A stretch of DNA of 64,000 bases from an uncultured bacterium (GCA_905214875.1 CAJMNR010000014.1:9289-73288), one strand, 5' to 3'. Shown: positions 26,750 to 36,485, counted from the stretch's first letter. Translations and numbers: made by a program. The notes: a model not told the origin generated them from the letters alone.

Positions 26750-28321
26750 TTACTCATTTTCTTGTAATGTTTCTACTAATTTTTTCTTTTGAATCTTTCC
26801 ACTTGTGGTCATTGGAAATTGATCCACAATATAGATAAACTTAGGACGTTCGTATTTTGGAATTCGTTTCTCCATATAATCATGAAGACTTTCTTTCACC
26901 TTTACATGCTCTTTTTCGGAAATCTGTTCTAGCATTACAAACGCTGCAATCTCTTCTCCCATGACAGGGTCTGGAACTCCTACAACGGCAACGTTAGCAA
27001 TATCTTCATGCTGACGCAGTACATTCTCTACTTCTACTGGAGAAATATTTTCGCCGCCTCGTATGATTAGTTCCTTCTTTCTTCCTTTCATGACAAGATA
27101 GCCATCCTCATCTAAATAGCCTAAATCCCCTGTATAAAGCCACCCAGATTTAATGGTCTTGTTCGTGGAGATCTCATCTTTATAGTAGCCTTTCATATGA
27201 TACGGAATAAAGGCTATGATTTCTCCCACTTCATTGGCAGGAAGGATATTTCCTTTTTCGTCTATAATACGGATTTCTACATCTTTCACTGCTTTTCCAA
27301 CCGTATATCTTTTCTTTTCTATGGAATCCTCAATTAACGCTTGAGTAATTCCTATGCCTTCCGACTGCCCATAGCATGGGAAGACATGTTCGATATGTAG
27401 CTTATTCATAATATCATCAACTAAGATTGGACTGCAATAATCGCCGGCTGCCATGCATTTTTTCAACGTCGTGATTTTATATTCATCGCAGTGTTTTAGC
27501 ATCAAATGGAACATGGTTGGAACCCCATGAAAGCTTGTACAACCTTCCTTCTCGATGATTTCTAGTACCTTTCTCGTCTTATAATGGCTGACAAGGACAA
27601 GCGTTCCTCCTGCAAAGAAGATTAAGATTCCTGTAAACAAACAGCCCATTACATGATAGAGCGGCAATGCGGATAAAACCTTATCTTGTTCTCCATACTG
27701 AAAATTCTTTAGAAATACTAAAATGTTATTAAGCACACGGTAATGAATAGACATAACAGCTTTAGGATTCCCTGTCGTTCCTGATGTGTACTGCAGATTC
27801 AGTACATCGTCAAAACTGGTTGCCTTCACACATTTTTCCACGTCTTTTTCACTTACTGCCTCTCCCTTTTTCAAAAAGGATTCCATGGTCAAATAGTTAG
27901 CAGTCACACCATTGCTTTTTTCCCCTAAGATTACAATCTTTTCAATCTTTCGAAGCTTGGTCTCTTTTATCACAGAGTCATAAAGCTTTCTCGTTGTAAA
28001 TAATACTGTAGAGTCGGAATGATTGATCTTATATTCCATCTCCCTATGCATATCCGAGTCATTTAGACATACTGGAATTGCACCAATCTTCGTAATTGCT
28101 AAAAATAACATAACCCATTCTGGACAAGTAGGAAGCACGATGGCAACATGTGACTGATTCTTTACGCCGATACCGACAAGACTTCTTGCAAATCGATTGA
28201 TGATTCTTTCCATCTCGCCGTAAGTATAGCTTTTTCCACGTTCGGGATAAGAAATGGCAATGTTGTCTCTATACTCTTGAAAGCTACGGTCCAGATACTC
28301 ATTAATTGTATTATATATCAT
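26750..28321 (-). CDS. AMP-dependent acyl-CoA synthetase/ligase
   Basis: About 523 residues of the acyl-adenylate-forming superfamily. Visible motifs are the ATP-binding YTSGTTGNPK (about residues 178-187), YGQSEG near the middle, GWLYTGDLGYLDEDGYLVMKGR and the Lys-rich end TTSGKIQKKKL. ATG 28321 has an AAGGAG site ten bases upstream; a TTG at 28327 is an alternative. It would activate a carboxylic acid with ATP and pass it to CoA or another thiol. Together with the KAS III-like gene it forms an operon with no acyl carrier protein. Confidence 0.9.
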   Translation of the reverse strand: MIYNTINEYLDRSFQEYRDNIAISYPERGKSYTYGEMERIINRFARSLVGIGVKNQSHVAIVLPTCPEWVMLFLAITKIGAIPVCLNDSDMHREMEYKINHSDSTVLFTTRKLYDSVIKETKLRKIEKIVILGEKSNGVTANYLTMESFLKKGEAVSEKDVEKCVKATSFDDVLNLQYTSGTTGNPKAVMSIHYRVLNNILVFLKNFQYGEQDKVLSALPLYHVMGCLFTGILIFFAGGTLVLVSHYKTRKVLEIIEKEGCTSFHGVPTMFHLMLKHCDEYKITTLKKCMAAGDYCSPILVDDIMNKLHIEHVFPCYGQSEGIGITQALIEDSIEKKRYTVGKAVKDVEIRIIDEKGNILPANEVGEIIAFIPYHMKGYYKDEISTNKTIKSGWLYTGDLGYLDEDGYLVMKGRKKELIIRGGENISPVEVENVLRQHEDIANVAVVGVPDPVMGEEIAAFVMLEQISEKEHVKVKESLHDYMEKRIPKYERPKFIYIVDQFPMTTSGKIQKKKLVETLQENE

Positions 28322-28532
28322 ACGCAATCTACTCCTTTCTCATTTATCCTCCGTACAAATAAACATTATCAATTATTACCTGACTTTTTTCAAGAAAAGA
28401 TTCAATAAATTATGTTTTCTTAAGTTTTGTATTATTATGGTTTGTTTTTTTCTTAAATTATGGTAAAATGTGTCTGTATTAATCGAATTATGTGCACAAG
28501 GAGGAAAAGAGTAGAAATATTCTTAAAAAGAA

Positions 28533-30002
28533 ATGGAAAAAATACATGCTAAAACTAATCAGTGGCTCGTCTCATCCAGTCCAATATGTATTGCTATGTG
28601 CATTGTACTATTTTTTACTAATCAAATTTATCAATGCGAACCACTCCAACTACTGAGCTATATCTTAATGCTCATTGTTCCACTCGTTATATTTTATATT
28701 TATGTCTTTAAAACGAAGATGCAAGGCGATTATATCCATGTCATGCTCTTAGTCTTATTAAGCCTTTATTTTTGGTATATGCGCCTTAGCTCAATCAGCT
28801 CTGCATGTTTTGCATGGAGTATTGCGGTACTGGCTAGTGCCTCCTTTAATGGTTCACTCAAAAAGACATTACTATGTGCGCTTAATCTTGCCATTGCACA
28901 AACTAGCATCATTGTTCTTCATTTTATGGAAATCGGTATATTCAAAGACATGGCAACGAAAACATACATTTATGATACGATATTATTTTATGTCGGATTA
29001 TGTGCCATGATTGGTCTTACCTTTATGAACCGTGATATCACTAACTTAGTGGAAAAAGAACGCCAAGAAAATGCCAAGGCAAAAGCTCATATCTTTGATC
29101 GTATCAAAGAAGTAACCTTACATATTGATCAGAATATCTCCGATGTTTTCAGCGAATGCCAACAGGTTAACGCAGAAAGCAATTCCATGGTAACGACGCT
29201 TACTACTATGTCTTCTACTCTTACTACTACAGAAGATACGTTAGTAGAACAAACACAGTTATCTGGAACCATTGAAGACGAACTTCTTGATATTGTCACA
29301 GGTACAAAGCGTATGGTTGACTTATCAAATCAATCTATTAAGGCAAGTGAATTTGGTCAGGAACACACTACATTATTAAAAAAATCTACAGATTTATTAC
29401 AAGAAAAAACTTCGGTTATTACAAACAGCATTCACACTCTAACAGAATCATTGACATCCGTAACGGATATCTTCGACAAGGTTGCTACGATTGCAGAAAA
29501 CACAAACCTTCTAGCACTAAATGCTACGATCGAAGCTGCACACGCAGGTGATGCCGGCAAAGGTTTTGGCGTTGTCGCTGAACAGATTCGTACTCTTGCA
29601 GACGATACGAAAAAGATGATTGTTGAATCACAAATCGTTATGGAAAATATTCAAGTAAACAATACAGAAGTGCTTACAGAACTTACAACGACCCTCGAAA
29701 GCGTGAATGAACAAGTTTCAAGCACAGATAGTACAATCCAAAGCTTTGAAGAAATTGCTGCCAACCTCGTTCAGCTTAATTCAGAAATTCATACTATTTC
29801 TGAGAAATTGGCTTCCCTAAAGGAAATTGATGGTTCACTGACAGAACATATTACTTCAAGTACTGCCAGCGTTGAAGAAATTACAGCAAATTCCGAAGAA
29901 ATGATGACGAATATTGAACATTTAGATTCCAATATTACAACGGTGACTGCCGGAATTGAACATATAGTAGAACAGGTAAATACGTTAAAAGAGCTTTCAT
30001 AA
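28533..30002 (+). CDS. Methyl-accepting chemotaxis-like protein with multi-helix membrane domain
   Basis: This 489-residue protein has about six hydrophobic segments in the first 160 residues instead of a periplasmic sensor and has no clear HAMP domain. The C-terminal signalling coiled coil (about 200-489) holds the hairpin tip near residues 322-356 (NTNLLALNATIEAAHAG, VVAEQIRTLA). It should signal to CheA/CheW. ATG 28533 is the first possible codon, as an in-frame stop (28524) precedes it, but the strong AGGAGG lies about 26 bases away, so translation starts from a weak site. It may sense membrane or intracellular cues. Confidence 0.88.
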   Translation: MEKIHAKTNQWLVSSSPICIAMCIVLFFTNQIYQCEPLQLLSYILMLIVPLVIFYIYVFKTKMQGDYIHVMLLVLLSLYFWYMRLSSISSACFAWSIAVLASASFNGSLKKTLLCALNLAIAQTSIIVLHFMEIGIFKDMATKTYIYDTILFYVGLCAMIGLTFMNRDITNLVEKERQENAKAKAHIFDRIKEVTLHIDQNISDVFSECQQVNAESNSMVTTLTTMSSTLTTTEDTLVEQTQLSGTIEDELLDIVTGTKRMVDLSNQSIKASEFGQEHTTLLKKSTDLLQEKTSVITNSIHTLTESLTSVTDIFDKVATIAENTNLLALNATIEAAHAGDAGKGFGVVAEQIRTLADDTKKMIVESQIVMENIQVNNTEVLTELTTTLESVNEQVSSTDSTIQSFEEIAANLVQLNSEIHTISEKLASLKEIDGSLTEHITSSTASVEEITANSEEMMTNIEHLDSNITTVTAGIEHIVEQVNTLKELS

Positions 30003-30042
30003 GAAAGCTTTGGCTGAAATCAGGATTTCAACCATTCCCTGT

Positions 30043-30092
30043 AAAAAAAGGTGTTAGAACCTCTTGTTTTAAGAGTTCTAACACCTTTTTTA
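30043..30092. terminator. Terminator after the chemoreceptor-like gene
   Basis: GGTGTTAGAAC and GTTCTAACACC arms extend to about 15 bases with a bulge, flanked by A and T runs. Confidence 0.9.
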
Positions 30093-30175
30093 TGTACTCC
30101 TTCTTCTCTGTCACTAGTTATCTTTTGTTCTTTCATGGCCGTACCTTAAGTTTGTATTTTATCATTGAAACAACG

Positions 30176-30625
30176 TTATAACTCATGTTTATAAATATTC
30201 ATTTTGTCCCCAAAATACTCATATCCTGTGTCAAATAACGTCCACTGATTCTTTTCATAGTATCCATTTAAATCAGTATACAAATAGAGGTCTTTAAATG
30301 CCATATTTTTCGCATACTCCATAACATGATCTTGCAGAGCCCTTCCAATTCCTCTATTACGATATTGTGGATTAACAACTAGTGCCGAAAACCATGGGAA
30401 AAGATCCTGCCTTGATAATAAGTCTCCTCTCCAAATTCCTGCTGTTCCTAGCAGTTTTCCATCTTCTAAAGCAATAAATGTGATAGGTAATTGTTTTTCT
30501 ACCATGCTATGTTCAATAATTGATTGATAGAAATGTCTACTATTGTCATTTCCAAATTCGTCATTTAGCCATTCAATCACTATCTCTTTAAATTCTGGTT
30601 GTTCTCTTAATTCTTTGATAATCAT
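30176..30625 (-). CDS. GNAT-family N-acetyltransferase
   Basis: This 149-residue protein has the acetyl-CoA loop PQYRNRGIGRALQDHVMEYA (R-x-x-G-I-G). It is preceded by a VOC-like remnant and an HD-domain gene in the same direction. Substrate unknown. Confidence 0.88.
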   Translation of the reverse strand: MIIKELREQPEFKEIVIEWLNDEFGNDNSRHFYQSIIEHSMVEKQLPITFIALEDGKLLGTAGIWRGDLLSRQDLFPWFSALVVNPQYRNRGIGRALQDHVMEYAKNMAFKDLYLYTDLNGYYEKNQWTLFDTGYEYFGDKMNIYKHEL

Positions 30626-30703
30626 ATTTTTCTCCTATGTACTTAAATTTCCCCATCGTATGGACCTGTGACTTGATTTGATATCTGTAATTTTTTGATT
30701 CTT

Positions 30704-30784
30704 TCATGTTTGAGCAATGCCAACCAGATCGTCAAAATATGCCTCATAATCTTTTGCAATTAAGTAAATGCTTCCTAAATGCAT
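30704..30784 (-). pseudogene. Remnant of a VOC/glyoxalase-like protein start
   Basis: A ribosome site (AAGGAA) precedes ATG 30784, and 26 codons follow to a stop: MHLGSIYLIAKDYEAYFDDL in outline. The first part resembles the start of VOC-superfamily proteins. No downstream continuation is seen in any frame, so this is probably a fossil fragment. Identification is weak. Confidence 0.3.
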
Positions 30785-30803
30785 AGTTTTCCTTTTCTTC
30801 CTT

Positions 30804-31292
30804 CTAAGCCATTACAAGCCGATACAGCCGCTCATAACGTCTTTTTCTTCTTAACTCATAAATCGAGCAGATTTTATCTATAAAACATAGGATCATTGCT
30901 TCTCTAGACCTTGGTGGACTTACTGTTAGCGGAAACATATGATGCTTGATCATATCCGCCTCAATCGCATTGATTGTCGTGTCTCGTTTTGCATTTAACA
31001 AGGACTTGTTTGGATGTCGAAATCCATGCCAAGAATGGCTTTTATCCTTCACATGCCAATCGTATAAAAAATAATCATGTAGTAATGCACCGCGAATCAG
31101 GCTACGTTCATCACATCGGATATGAAGTAGCTGCACCAGCCAATAACTATAATATGCCACGGCTATGCTATGCTCGAGACAAGAAGTCTCTCCATGCTGT
31201 TTATACAGTATCATAGTTTCTAACTTGGTCGAATTCTTTATTTCATAATAAAGGTCGATAAAGAATTCTTCCCGCTCTTTTCTAAGTTTCAT
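30804..31292 (-). CDS. HD-domain protein (phosphohydrolase-like)
   Basis: This 162-residue protein has the HD-domain metal residues: His41 after the Glu in LEHSIA, LLHDYF (H72 D73), the region HSWHGFRHP and the Asp in CFIDKICS. Such domains act on nucleotides or phosphoesters. It lies 17 bases after the large GH2 gene, in the same direction; the link is likely operonic but the function is not known. Confidence 0.85.
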   Translation of the reverse strand: MKLRKEREEFFIDLYYEIKNSTKLETMILYKQHGETSCLEHSIAVAYYSYWLVQLLHIRCDERSLIRGALLHDYFLYDWHVKDKSHSWHGFRHPNKSLLNAKRDTTINAIEADMIKHHMFPLTVSPPRSREAMILCFIDKICSIYELRRKRRYERLYRLVMA

Positions 31293-31309
31293 AACTTGCT
31301 TTTAGCTCC

Positions 31310-34204
31310 TTAACAAATAATTTCTTTTAACTCGTTCTGACTCATTTCATAGTCAGGAGTAAACTCTTCAGATAACATATAGTCGATGACGCTCTTTGTA
31401 AATTGAACCACATCAGCCTCTTCCATTCCCTTGCTTAAATCACTTGTACAAACCATTAATTTACCATTTCCAGCCTTTGCTTCAAATAATAGGCCAAGCT
31501 TATGGTTACGCTCAAAATTATCTATCATCTGAACGATTGGGCGATAACTGTGATCTGTATGATCAAGGATAGCAAGTCGGCTGTTCATCACGAGATGATA
31601 CCATTGTGGCGTTGCATAACGCTTACATGCAAATTCGCTAAGCGCCTTATGGTCATTCTGATTTAAGACACCCATCGTCCCAACAGGGATTGGTTTCTTC
31701 ATCCACTCGCTGATTCCTTTAAACATTGAGAAACACCAAAAATCAGTACAGTACTGTCCTTCTATACTATGCTCTTCTGAAAGAGTTGGGATTAACAACA
31801 CACGCTCCCCTGCTTCTAAGGATTCCCATGCATCTGCCAAATTTCTTGTAACAACGACCTTTTGCCCCTTGTCACAAATCGTCGTTTTCGTAGTTAACTG
31901 CTTAAACGTATTGACCAACATTTCATCCTGACTTGCGATTGTTGGATGAATCGTCAATTCATAGCTATTTTCGATTTCTGTTTCTTCAATTCCTATATGG
32001 AACGTGTAGCTATGAGTTGTTTTAACGGTTGGAAGCGTAAGTTGAATTGTTCCAATTGTCGAAACTCCAACTTGAACTTCATCCATTTGGAAGCTTCCTT
32101 GTTCCACAACGATTTCTCCATCACATAAACGATATACAACGTTCTTTAGCTCCAATGGTTTTTCACAGTAATAGCTTAAGACGATATCGGAAGTAATCGT
32201 CTTACCGCCTTCAAGGCTAAACTCTTCAAATCCAGCCATAATAACAGCATCACTGCAGAACTGTCTCCATCTCTTTGGAGTAACAAGTCCTTTTGACTTC
32301 ATACATGCATCAAGGATACCAACTAAGGCAGTTCCTTGTCCACTAAAATCTTGAATATCTAAGATCTGATAGCCAGCCAGATTTTTAGAACGATGTGCAG
32401 CTTCTAATTCCAACTTATAACATTCTACGCTTAAGTGTCCAGAACATTCAAAATAATCCTTTGCCAATTCTAACATTCCTGCTTCTTCAAGTCGCTCACG
32501 AAATACCTCAAAGTTTCTTGCCTTTAATGGCCCTGTGTACTCTTTGATTTCTTCAAAGTTTGGATATACGGCATACTGGCCGATTTCGTGCGAAACAACA
32601 GGCTTTTCTGGAATCAGCTCTACGCTGTCTGCTGCCTTTACCTTTTTCGTTCCAGTACCAAACTGGATTTCAATCATTCCATCCTCTGTCTGGTTGCCAG
32701 CCTCAGTTTGTGATGTCTTTTCTGGAAGGATTTCCTCATCATAGCAATGAACACTATTTGGTGCATCGGTCTGAACAAATCCCAAAGGCTTATCACACAT
32801 TCCATAAGAACCACGGATTAATCTATTTTTACTAAATCGAACACCAACATAAAAATCGTCCTCGTCTAAGATTACCGGTGTAAACTGGAAGTTATTTGAT
32901 CCCTCCGTATACAGATGTCTTTGATCGAGCTCTTTATAATGGGCAAGAATCTTAGCCATACGCTTACTGCTTCCCCATAATTCATTACCAAGGCTCATCA
33001 TACAAAATGATGGATGATTGCCAAATGTCTTAAGGATTCGCTCACCCTCTTTAATCAGGAACTCTTGCTCCTCACCATTATATCCTTCTTCATCTGGTGC
33101 AAGCAAGGACCCCCAAAATGGAAGTTCAGGCTCCATATAGATACCTAACAGGTTTGCAGCGACAAATGCTGCCTCTGGTGGACAACATGTATGATAACGA
33201 TAATGGTTGATTCCATAAGACTTGGAAATCGACATGACTTTGAGCCATTCCTCAACCGTCGTAGGGCATGCCCCTGTGAGTGGAAAGATCATTCCATCAT
33301 GTTTTCCACGTAAAAATGTCTGATGGCCATTGATATAAAACGCCCTTCCCTTTGCAACAAACTCTCTAAGTCCAAATGGGACTACAACGTCCACTTCATT
33401 ATCCTCTACGCCGATCATTGCCTCATAATATACCGGATTATATTCACTCCATAAATCCTCGTCAAATAACGGATACACCAAAGTGCGTTCATTTTTTCCA
33501 GGAAGAATGGTCTCTTTTACTGACTCTTGTTGTAAAAGCCCTTGTACTCGGTTAATGCTTCCATCCTCAAAAAGTGTCAGCTTATCCCCATGAATATGAA
33601 TCATTACATCTTTAATATGGTCTGTTGTATTTATGATGGAATATTGAAACGTAACAGCTCTCTCATTTTCCTTCGGATATGCCTGTACGTCTTCAATATA
33701 AATATCATTGTATACTCGTAATGACAGTTCACCGATAATACCATTCCAATTTGTCTGGGTATCTGGCGACGTCAGATGGCCGCCTTTTGTTACATAACTG
33801 CTGTTATCGACTAAAATGGTAATCGTAATAAGCGGATTCGTTACATACTTTGTAATCTCATATTCGTGTGGCGTACATAGGCTGTCATATGTTCCGACTA
33901 AGTTTCCATTTACCCATACTTTGGTCACTCTCGTACGCTCTAAATATAATTTGATTGGCTTACCGACTTCGTCTTCCTTTATGGTTACCTCTTTTTGGTA
34001 CCACGCATAACCGCAAAATGGGTACTCCTCTGTTAGAAAACCAATCTCTCTTTTCGTGTTATATGTACCTTTCTTCGCTAATGCCGTTGTTGTCGGCAAT
34101 TCAATTACATCGTCTAATTTGTTGTTAAAATATCCTTTTTCGATTCCACATTTTGTTTCATCAAGGCAAAAACCCCAATTGCCAGCAAGGTTATATTTTT
34201 TCAT
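31310..34204 (-). CDS. Large GH2-family glycoside hydrolase
   Basis: This 964-residue enzyme starts with a sugar-binding jelly roll (about residues 1-180), then an immunoglobulin-like domain and a TIM barrel with the general acid/base Glu in GNELWG (about 405) and the likely nucleophile Glu in SHEIGQY (about 539). A C-terminal accessory region follows. No signal peptide is present. It is not the LacZ type of the window's left edge, as it lacks that enzyme's characteristic segments; exo-acting on beta-linked plant or mucin sugars is inferred. The HD protein gene is just downstream. Confidence 0.88.
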   Translation of the reverse strand: MKKYNLAGNWGFCLDETKCGIEKGYFNNKLDDVIELPTTTALAKKGTYNTKREIGFLTEEYPFCGYAWYQKEVTIKEDEVGKPIKLYLERTRVTKVWVNGNLVGTYDSLCTPHEYEITKYVTNPLITITILVDNSSYVTKGGHLTSPDTQTNWNGIIGELSLRVYNDIYIEDVQAYPKENERAVTFQYSIINTTDHIKDVMIHIHGDKLTLFEDGSINRVQGLLQQESVKETILPGKNERTLVYPLFDEDLWSEYNPVYYEAMIGVEDNEVDVVVPFGLREFVAKGRAFYINGHQTFLRGKHDGMIFPLTGACPTTVEEWLKVMSISKSYGINHYRYHTCCPPEAAFVAANLLGIYMEPELPFWGSLLAPDEEGYNGEEQEFLIKEGERILKTFGNHPSFCMMSLGNELWGSSKRMAKILAHYKELDQRHLYTEGSNNFQFTPVILDEDDFYVGVRFSKNRLIRGSYGMCDKPLGFVQTDAPNSVHCYDEEILPEKTSQTEAGNQTEDGMIEIQFGTGTKKVKAADSVELIPEKPVVSHEIGQYAVYPNFEEIKEYTGPLKARNFEVFRERLEEAGMLELAKDYFECSGHLSVECYKLELEAAHRSKNLAGYQILDIQDFSGQGTALVGILDACMKSKGLVTPKRWRQFCSDAVIMAGFEEFSLEGGKTITSDIVLSYYCEKPLELKNVVYRLCDGEIVVEQGSFQMDEVQVGVSTIGTIQLTLPTVKTTHSYTFHIGIEETEIENSYELTIHPTIASQDEMLVNTFKQLTTKTTICDKGQKVVVTRNLADAWESLEAGERVLLIPTLSEEHSIEGQYCTDFWCFSMFKGISEWMKKPIPVGTMGVLNQNDHKALSEFACKRYATPQWYHLVMNSRLAILDHTDHSYRPIVQMIDNFERNHKLGLLFEAKAGNGKLMVCTSDLSKGMEEADVVQFTKSVIDYMLSEEFTPDYEMSQNELKEIIC

Positions 34205-34294
34205 ACATTATTTCACCTCAAATGGCTACTTCCTCCTTTTCACAACGGTAATTGTTGCATTTGTTTTTATTATATAATAACATGTCTAAAATTG

Positions 34295-34330
34295 GAAGTC
34301 ATAGCTTTTCTTACAACGCTATGACTTCCT
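34295..34330 (-). terminator. Terminator of the FMN-binding-like lipoprotein
   Basis: GGAAGTCATAGC and GCTATGACTTCC are perfectly complementary over 12 bases. A short T tract follows on the minus strand. Confidence 0.75.
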
Positions 34331-34348
34331 GTAATACAATTAACTATT

Positions 34349-35188
34349 CTATTTCTTTGTAGGATTCGTAGTTGCTGCACCTGCTGTTGCATTTGTAGTA
34401 TCAGTAGTGTTAGCAGAATCCGTTGTTGTTGCTGCATCAGTTGCTGTTGCTTTAGCGGTTGTGCTTGGTGAACCTGTTGCTCCATTTGATAAGTCAGAAT
34501 CGTTCTTATCTACGGCACTTGGATTGCTATTACCAGTCTGATCATTTACCTTTTCATTGTTAATGGCACTATCATTACTTTCTGCATTTTTAGCAGCTTC
34601 CAAAATTGCCATTAAATAGCCTTTTGTATCAGCAAGCGTGGAACCGCTGACTGCATCGACCATCTTTTTATCGTCTTTTTGATCTAATTCTTTCTGAAGT
34701 TCAGGAACTGTCTTTCCAACTGCATAGTTTGCAATGGCATCGAAGTTATCTGCAATTGAGATTGTAGAACCTGCATTATCCTTCATTAATTTTGAATAAT
34801 ATTTGCTGTTAACACGTTTTGAAGCTAAAGAAGATTTCGTATCTGTAAAATATTTACCAAAGTCTTTATCACTGTTAGGTACAACTGTTGCTTCGTCTTT
34901 TGACATCACTTGATAATCATCAATATAGGCTGCTACGATTGTATCGCCTTGGATTACCGCAAATGCTACACTGAATCCTTTTGTTCCGTGAGCGGCATAC
35001 TCTGCCTTTCCTACTTTTAATGTCTCTGTTTGTGTAATTCCTGTTCCATTATCTGTTGCACTTGCCGTATTTGCTGCATCTGTTGGTGTCATTGTATTCG
35101 AATTGTTATCATCCTTATCTCCTGAGTTACATGCAACTAATAAGAATACACAACTTACTACACATAAAATACTAATCAGTTTTTTCAT
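34349..35188 (-). CDS. Lipoprotein with FMN-binding-like repeat
   Basis: About 279 residues from ATG 35188 with AGGA nine bases upstream. A lipoprotein signal peptide ends in LLVAC (Cys20) and a Ser/Thr/Asp-rich linker follows. The central domain (about 60-220) holds VGKAEYAAHGTKGF, VAAYIDDYQV and VDAVSGSTLADTKGYL. The last segment is similar to the S-G-A-T type flavin-attachment motif of FMN-binding lipoproteins such as PplA. The C-terminus is low-complexity, rich in Thr and Ala. It may carry flavin for extracellular electron transfer; this is inferred. Confidence 0.75.
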   Translation of the reverse strand: MKKLISILCVVSCVFLLVACNSGDKDDNNSNTMTPTDAANTASATDNGTGITQTETLKVGKAEYAAHGTKGFSVAFAVIQGDTIVAAYIDDYQVMSKDEATVVPNSDKDFGKYFTDTKSSLASKRVNSKYYSKLMKDNAGSTISIADNFDAIANYAVGKTVPELQKELDQKDDKKMVDAVSGSTLADTKGYLMAILEAAKNAESNDSAINNEKVNDQTGNSNPSAVDKNDSDLSNGATGSPSTTAKATATDAATTTDSANTTDTTNATAGAATTNPTKK

Positions 35189-35363
35189 GAATAAACATCC
35201 TTTCAAACAATTTTTGAACATGCATTGGAATGCATTTCAGATATAGTATGAAGCAAACGATAGATAATTATACTAATAATGTAAATTTTTTCATTGATGG
35301 AATTGTATTTTTTTTACATATATCATATACTTATGGTAAATATGTATCGAAGGAGGTTTGCTA

Positions 35364-36485
35364 ATGAAAGTTATACTCAGCAGAAAAGGATTCGATATGA
35401 AGCACGGCAAAATACCTAGTCCAATTCTTCCAGATGGCACCTTCCTCTTGCTCCCTAGACCGAGTAATGAAGGATACGTAAGATACGACGAATTGTTTTA
35501 TCATGGCACTTCGTATTTAGACATAATTCGTTCTCTTGATCCATCGGCAGCAGAAGAATTAAAAGATGCCAAATGTTTTCCAAATCCGGACTTCATGGAA
35601 CGAGAAGGCTTGAAGAAAGGTTGCTGGAAAGCCAACTTTACACAATATGGCCCAAGCGAAGGACACTTAAACAGTCAATGTGTATCAGTAGGCGATATCT
35701 TTTTATTTTTCGGCTGGTTCAAACAAACGAAATATGATGAAAATGGCCAGCTTACTTATGTAGACGGGGCAAAAGATTTACATATCATCTTCTCCTATTT
35801 GCAGATAGGAGCCATCATAAAGAACAAATCTTATATCTTAAAGAAATACCTTTGGGATAACGAGATTGCACACATTGTGAAATCTGTAAAGCATTATTCC
35901 ATCTATCTTCCAACCAAGAAATTAAGTTACAATAATCGACAAAGCGGTTATGGACAACTCTCCTTTTCCGATAAATTAGTCTTAACAAAAGAGGGACATC
36001 CTTGTTCCAAATGGGATCTTCCTGATTTATTTAGGCATCCAGATGTCACAATCTCATATCACAACAATTACACCAATGGATTTATCCCAGGAAAGGATTA
36101 TTTCCAAGCCTCCAACATCGGTCAAGAGTTCGTCATCAATGGAACCCATGATTTAAAGGCTTGGGTATGCCATTTAATCTATACAACTAAGTTATTAAAA
36201 GATTTACAGAATAAGAATACCAATATTGGTCAGGTGAATCATATCAATTATCCTGACGAAGACGGCTACATCTATTGTAGAAAACATAATAAGATCATGC
36301 AAGTTGACAGTACCACATGCAAGCTTTGCCAATGCTTTAATAATCTTATTAATAATAAACGGGTAGAATGTTATTGGACAGATTATATGCCTGAGCCACA
36401 GGAGATCTGTCAAGTAGAAAATCCAGATGAAGAATTCAAGCGTGTAAACTGGTTGATTGAGAAACAGTTTATACCAAATTTATAG
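35364..36485 (+). CDS. Nmad3 family DNA-modification-associated protein
   Basis: About 373 residues. ATG 35364 has AAGGAGG seven bases upstream, better than a TTG at 35358. It begins VILSRKGFD, followed by PSPILPDGTFLLLPRP, the pattern of the Nmad3 (nucleotide modification associated domain 3) family. Other segments are CVSVGDIFLFFGWF and IKNKSYIL. A C-terminal Cys-rich part (IYCRKHNKIM, CKLCQC) may bind metal. Family members are thought to act in making or handling hypermodified DNA bases. No methylase, restriction or phage gene is adjacent, so this is an orphan copy. Function is inferred from family recognition. Confidence 0.72.
   Translation: MKVILSRKGFDMKHGKIPSPILPDGTFLLLPRPSNEGYVRYDELFYHGTSYLDIIRSLDPSAAEELKDAKCFPNPDFMEREGLKKGCWKANFTQYGPSEGHLNSQCVSVGDIFLFFGWFKQTKYDENGQLTYVDGAKDLHIIFSYLQIGAIIKNKSYILKKYLWDNEIAHIVKSVKHYSIYLPTKKLSYNNRQSGYGQLSFSDKLVLTKEGHPCSKWDLPDLFRHPDVTISYHNNYTNGFIPGKDYFQASNIGQEFVINGTHDLKAWVCHLIYTTKLLKDLQNKNTNIGQVNHINYPDEDGYIYCRKHNKIMQVDSTTCKLCQCFNNLINNKRVECYWTDYMPEPQEICQVENPDEEFKRVNWLIEKQFIPNL

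Noticed and set aside
25743..28321. Polyketide or fatty acid synthesis cluster
   Set aside because: There is no ACP, ketoreductase, dehydratase or malonyl transferase; only two genes are present and the KAS III residues differ.
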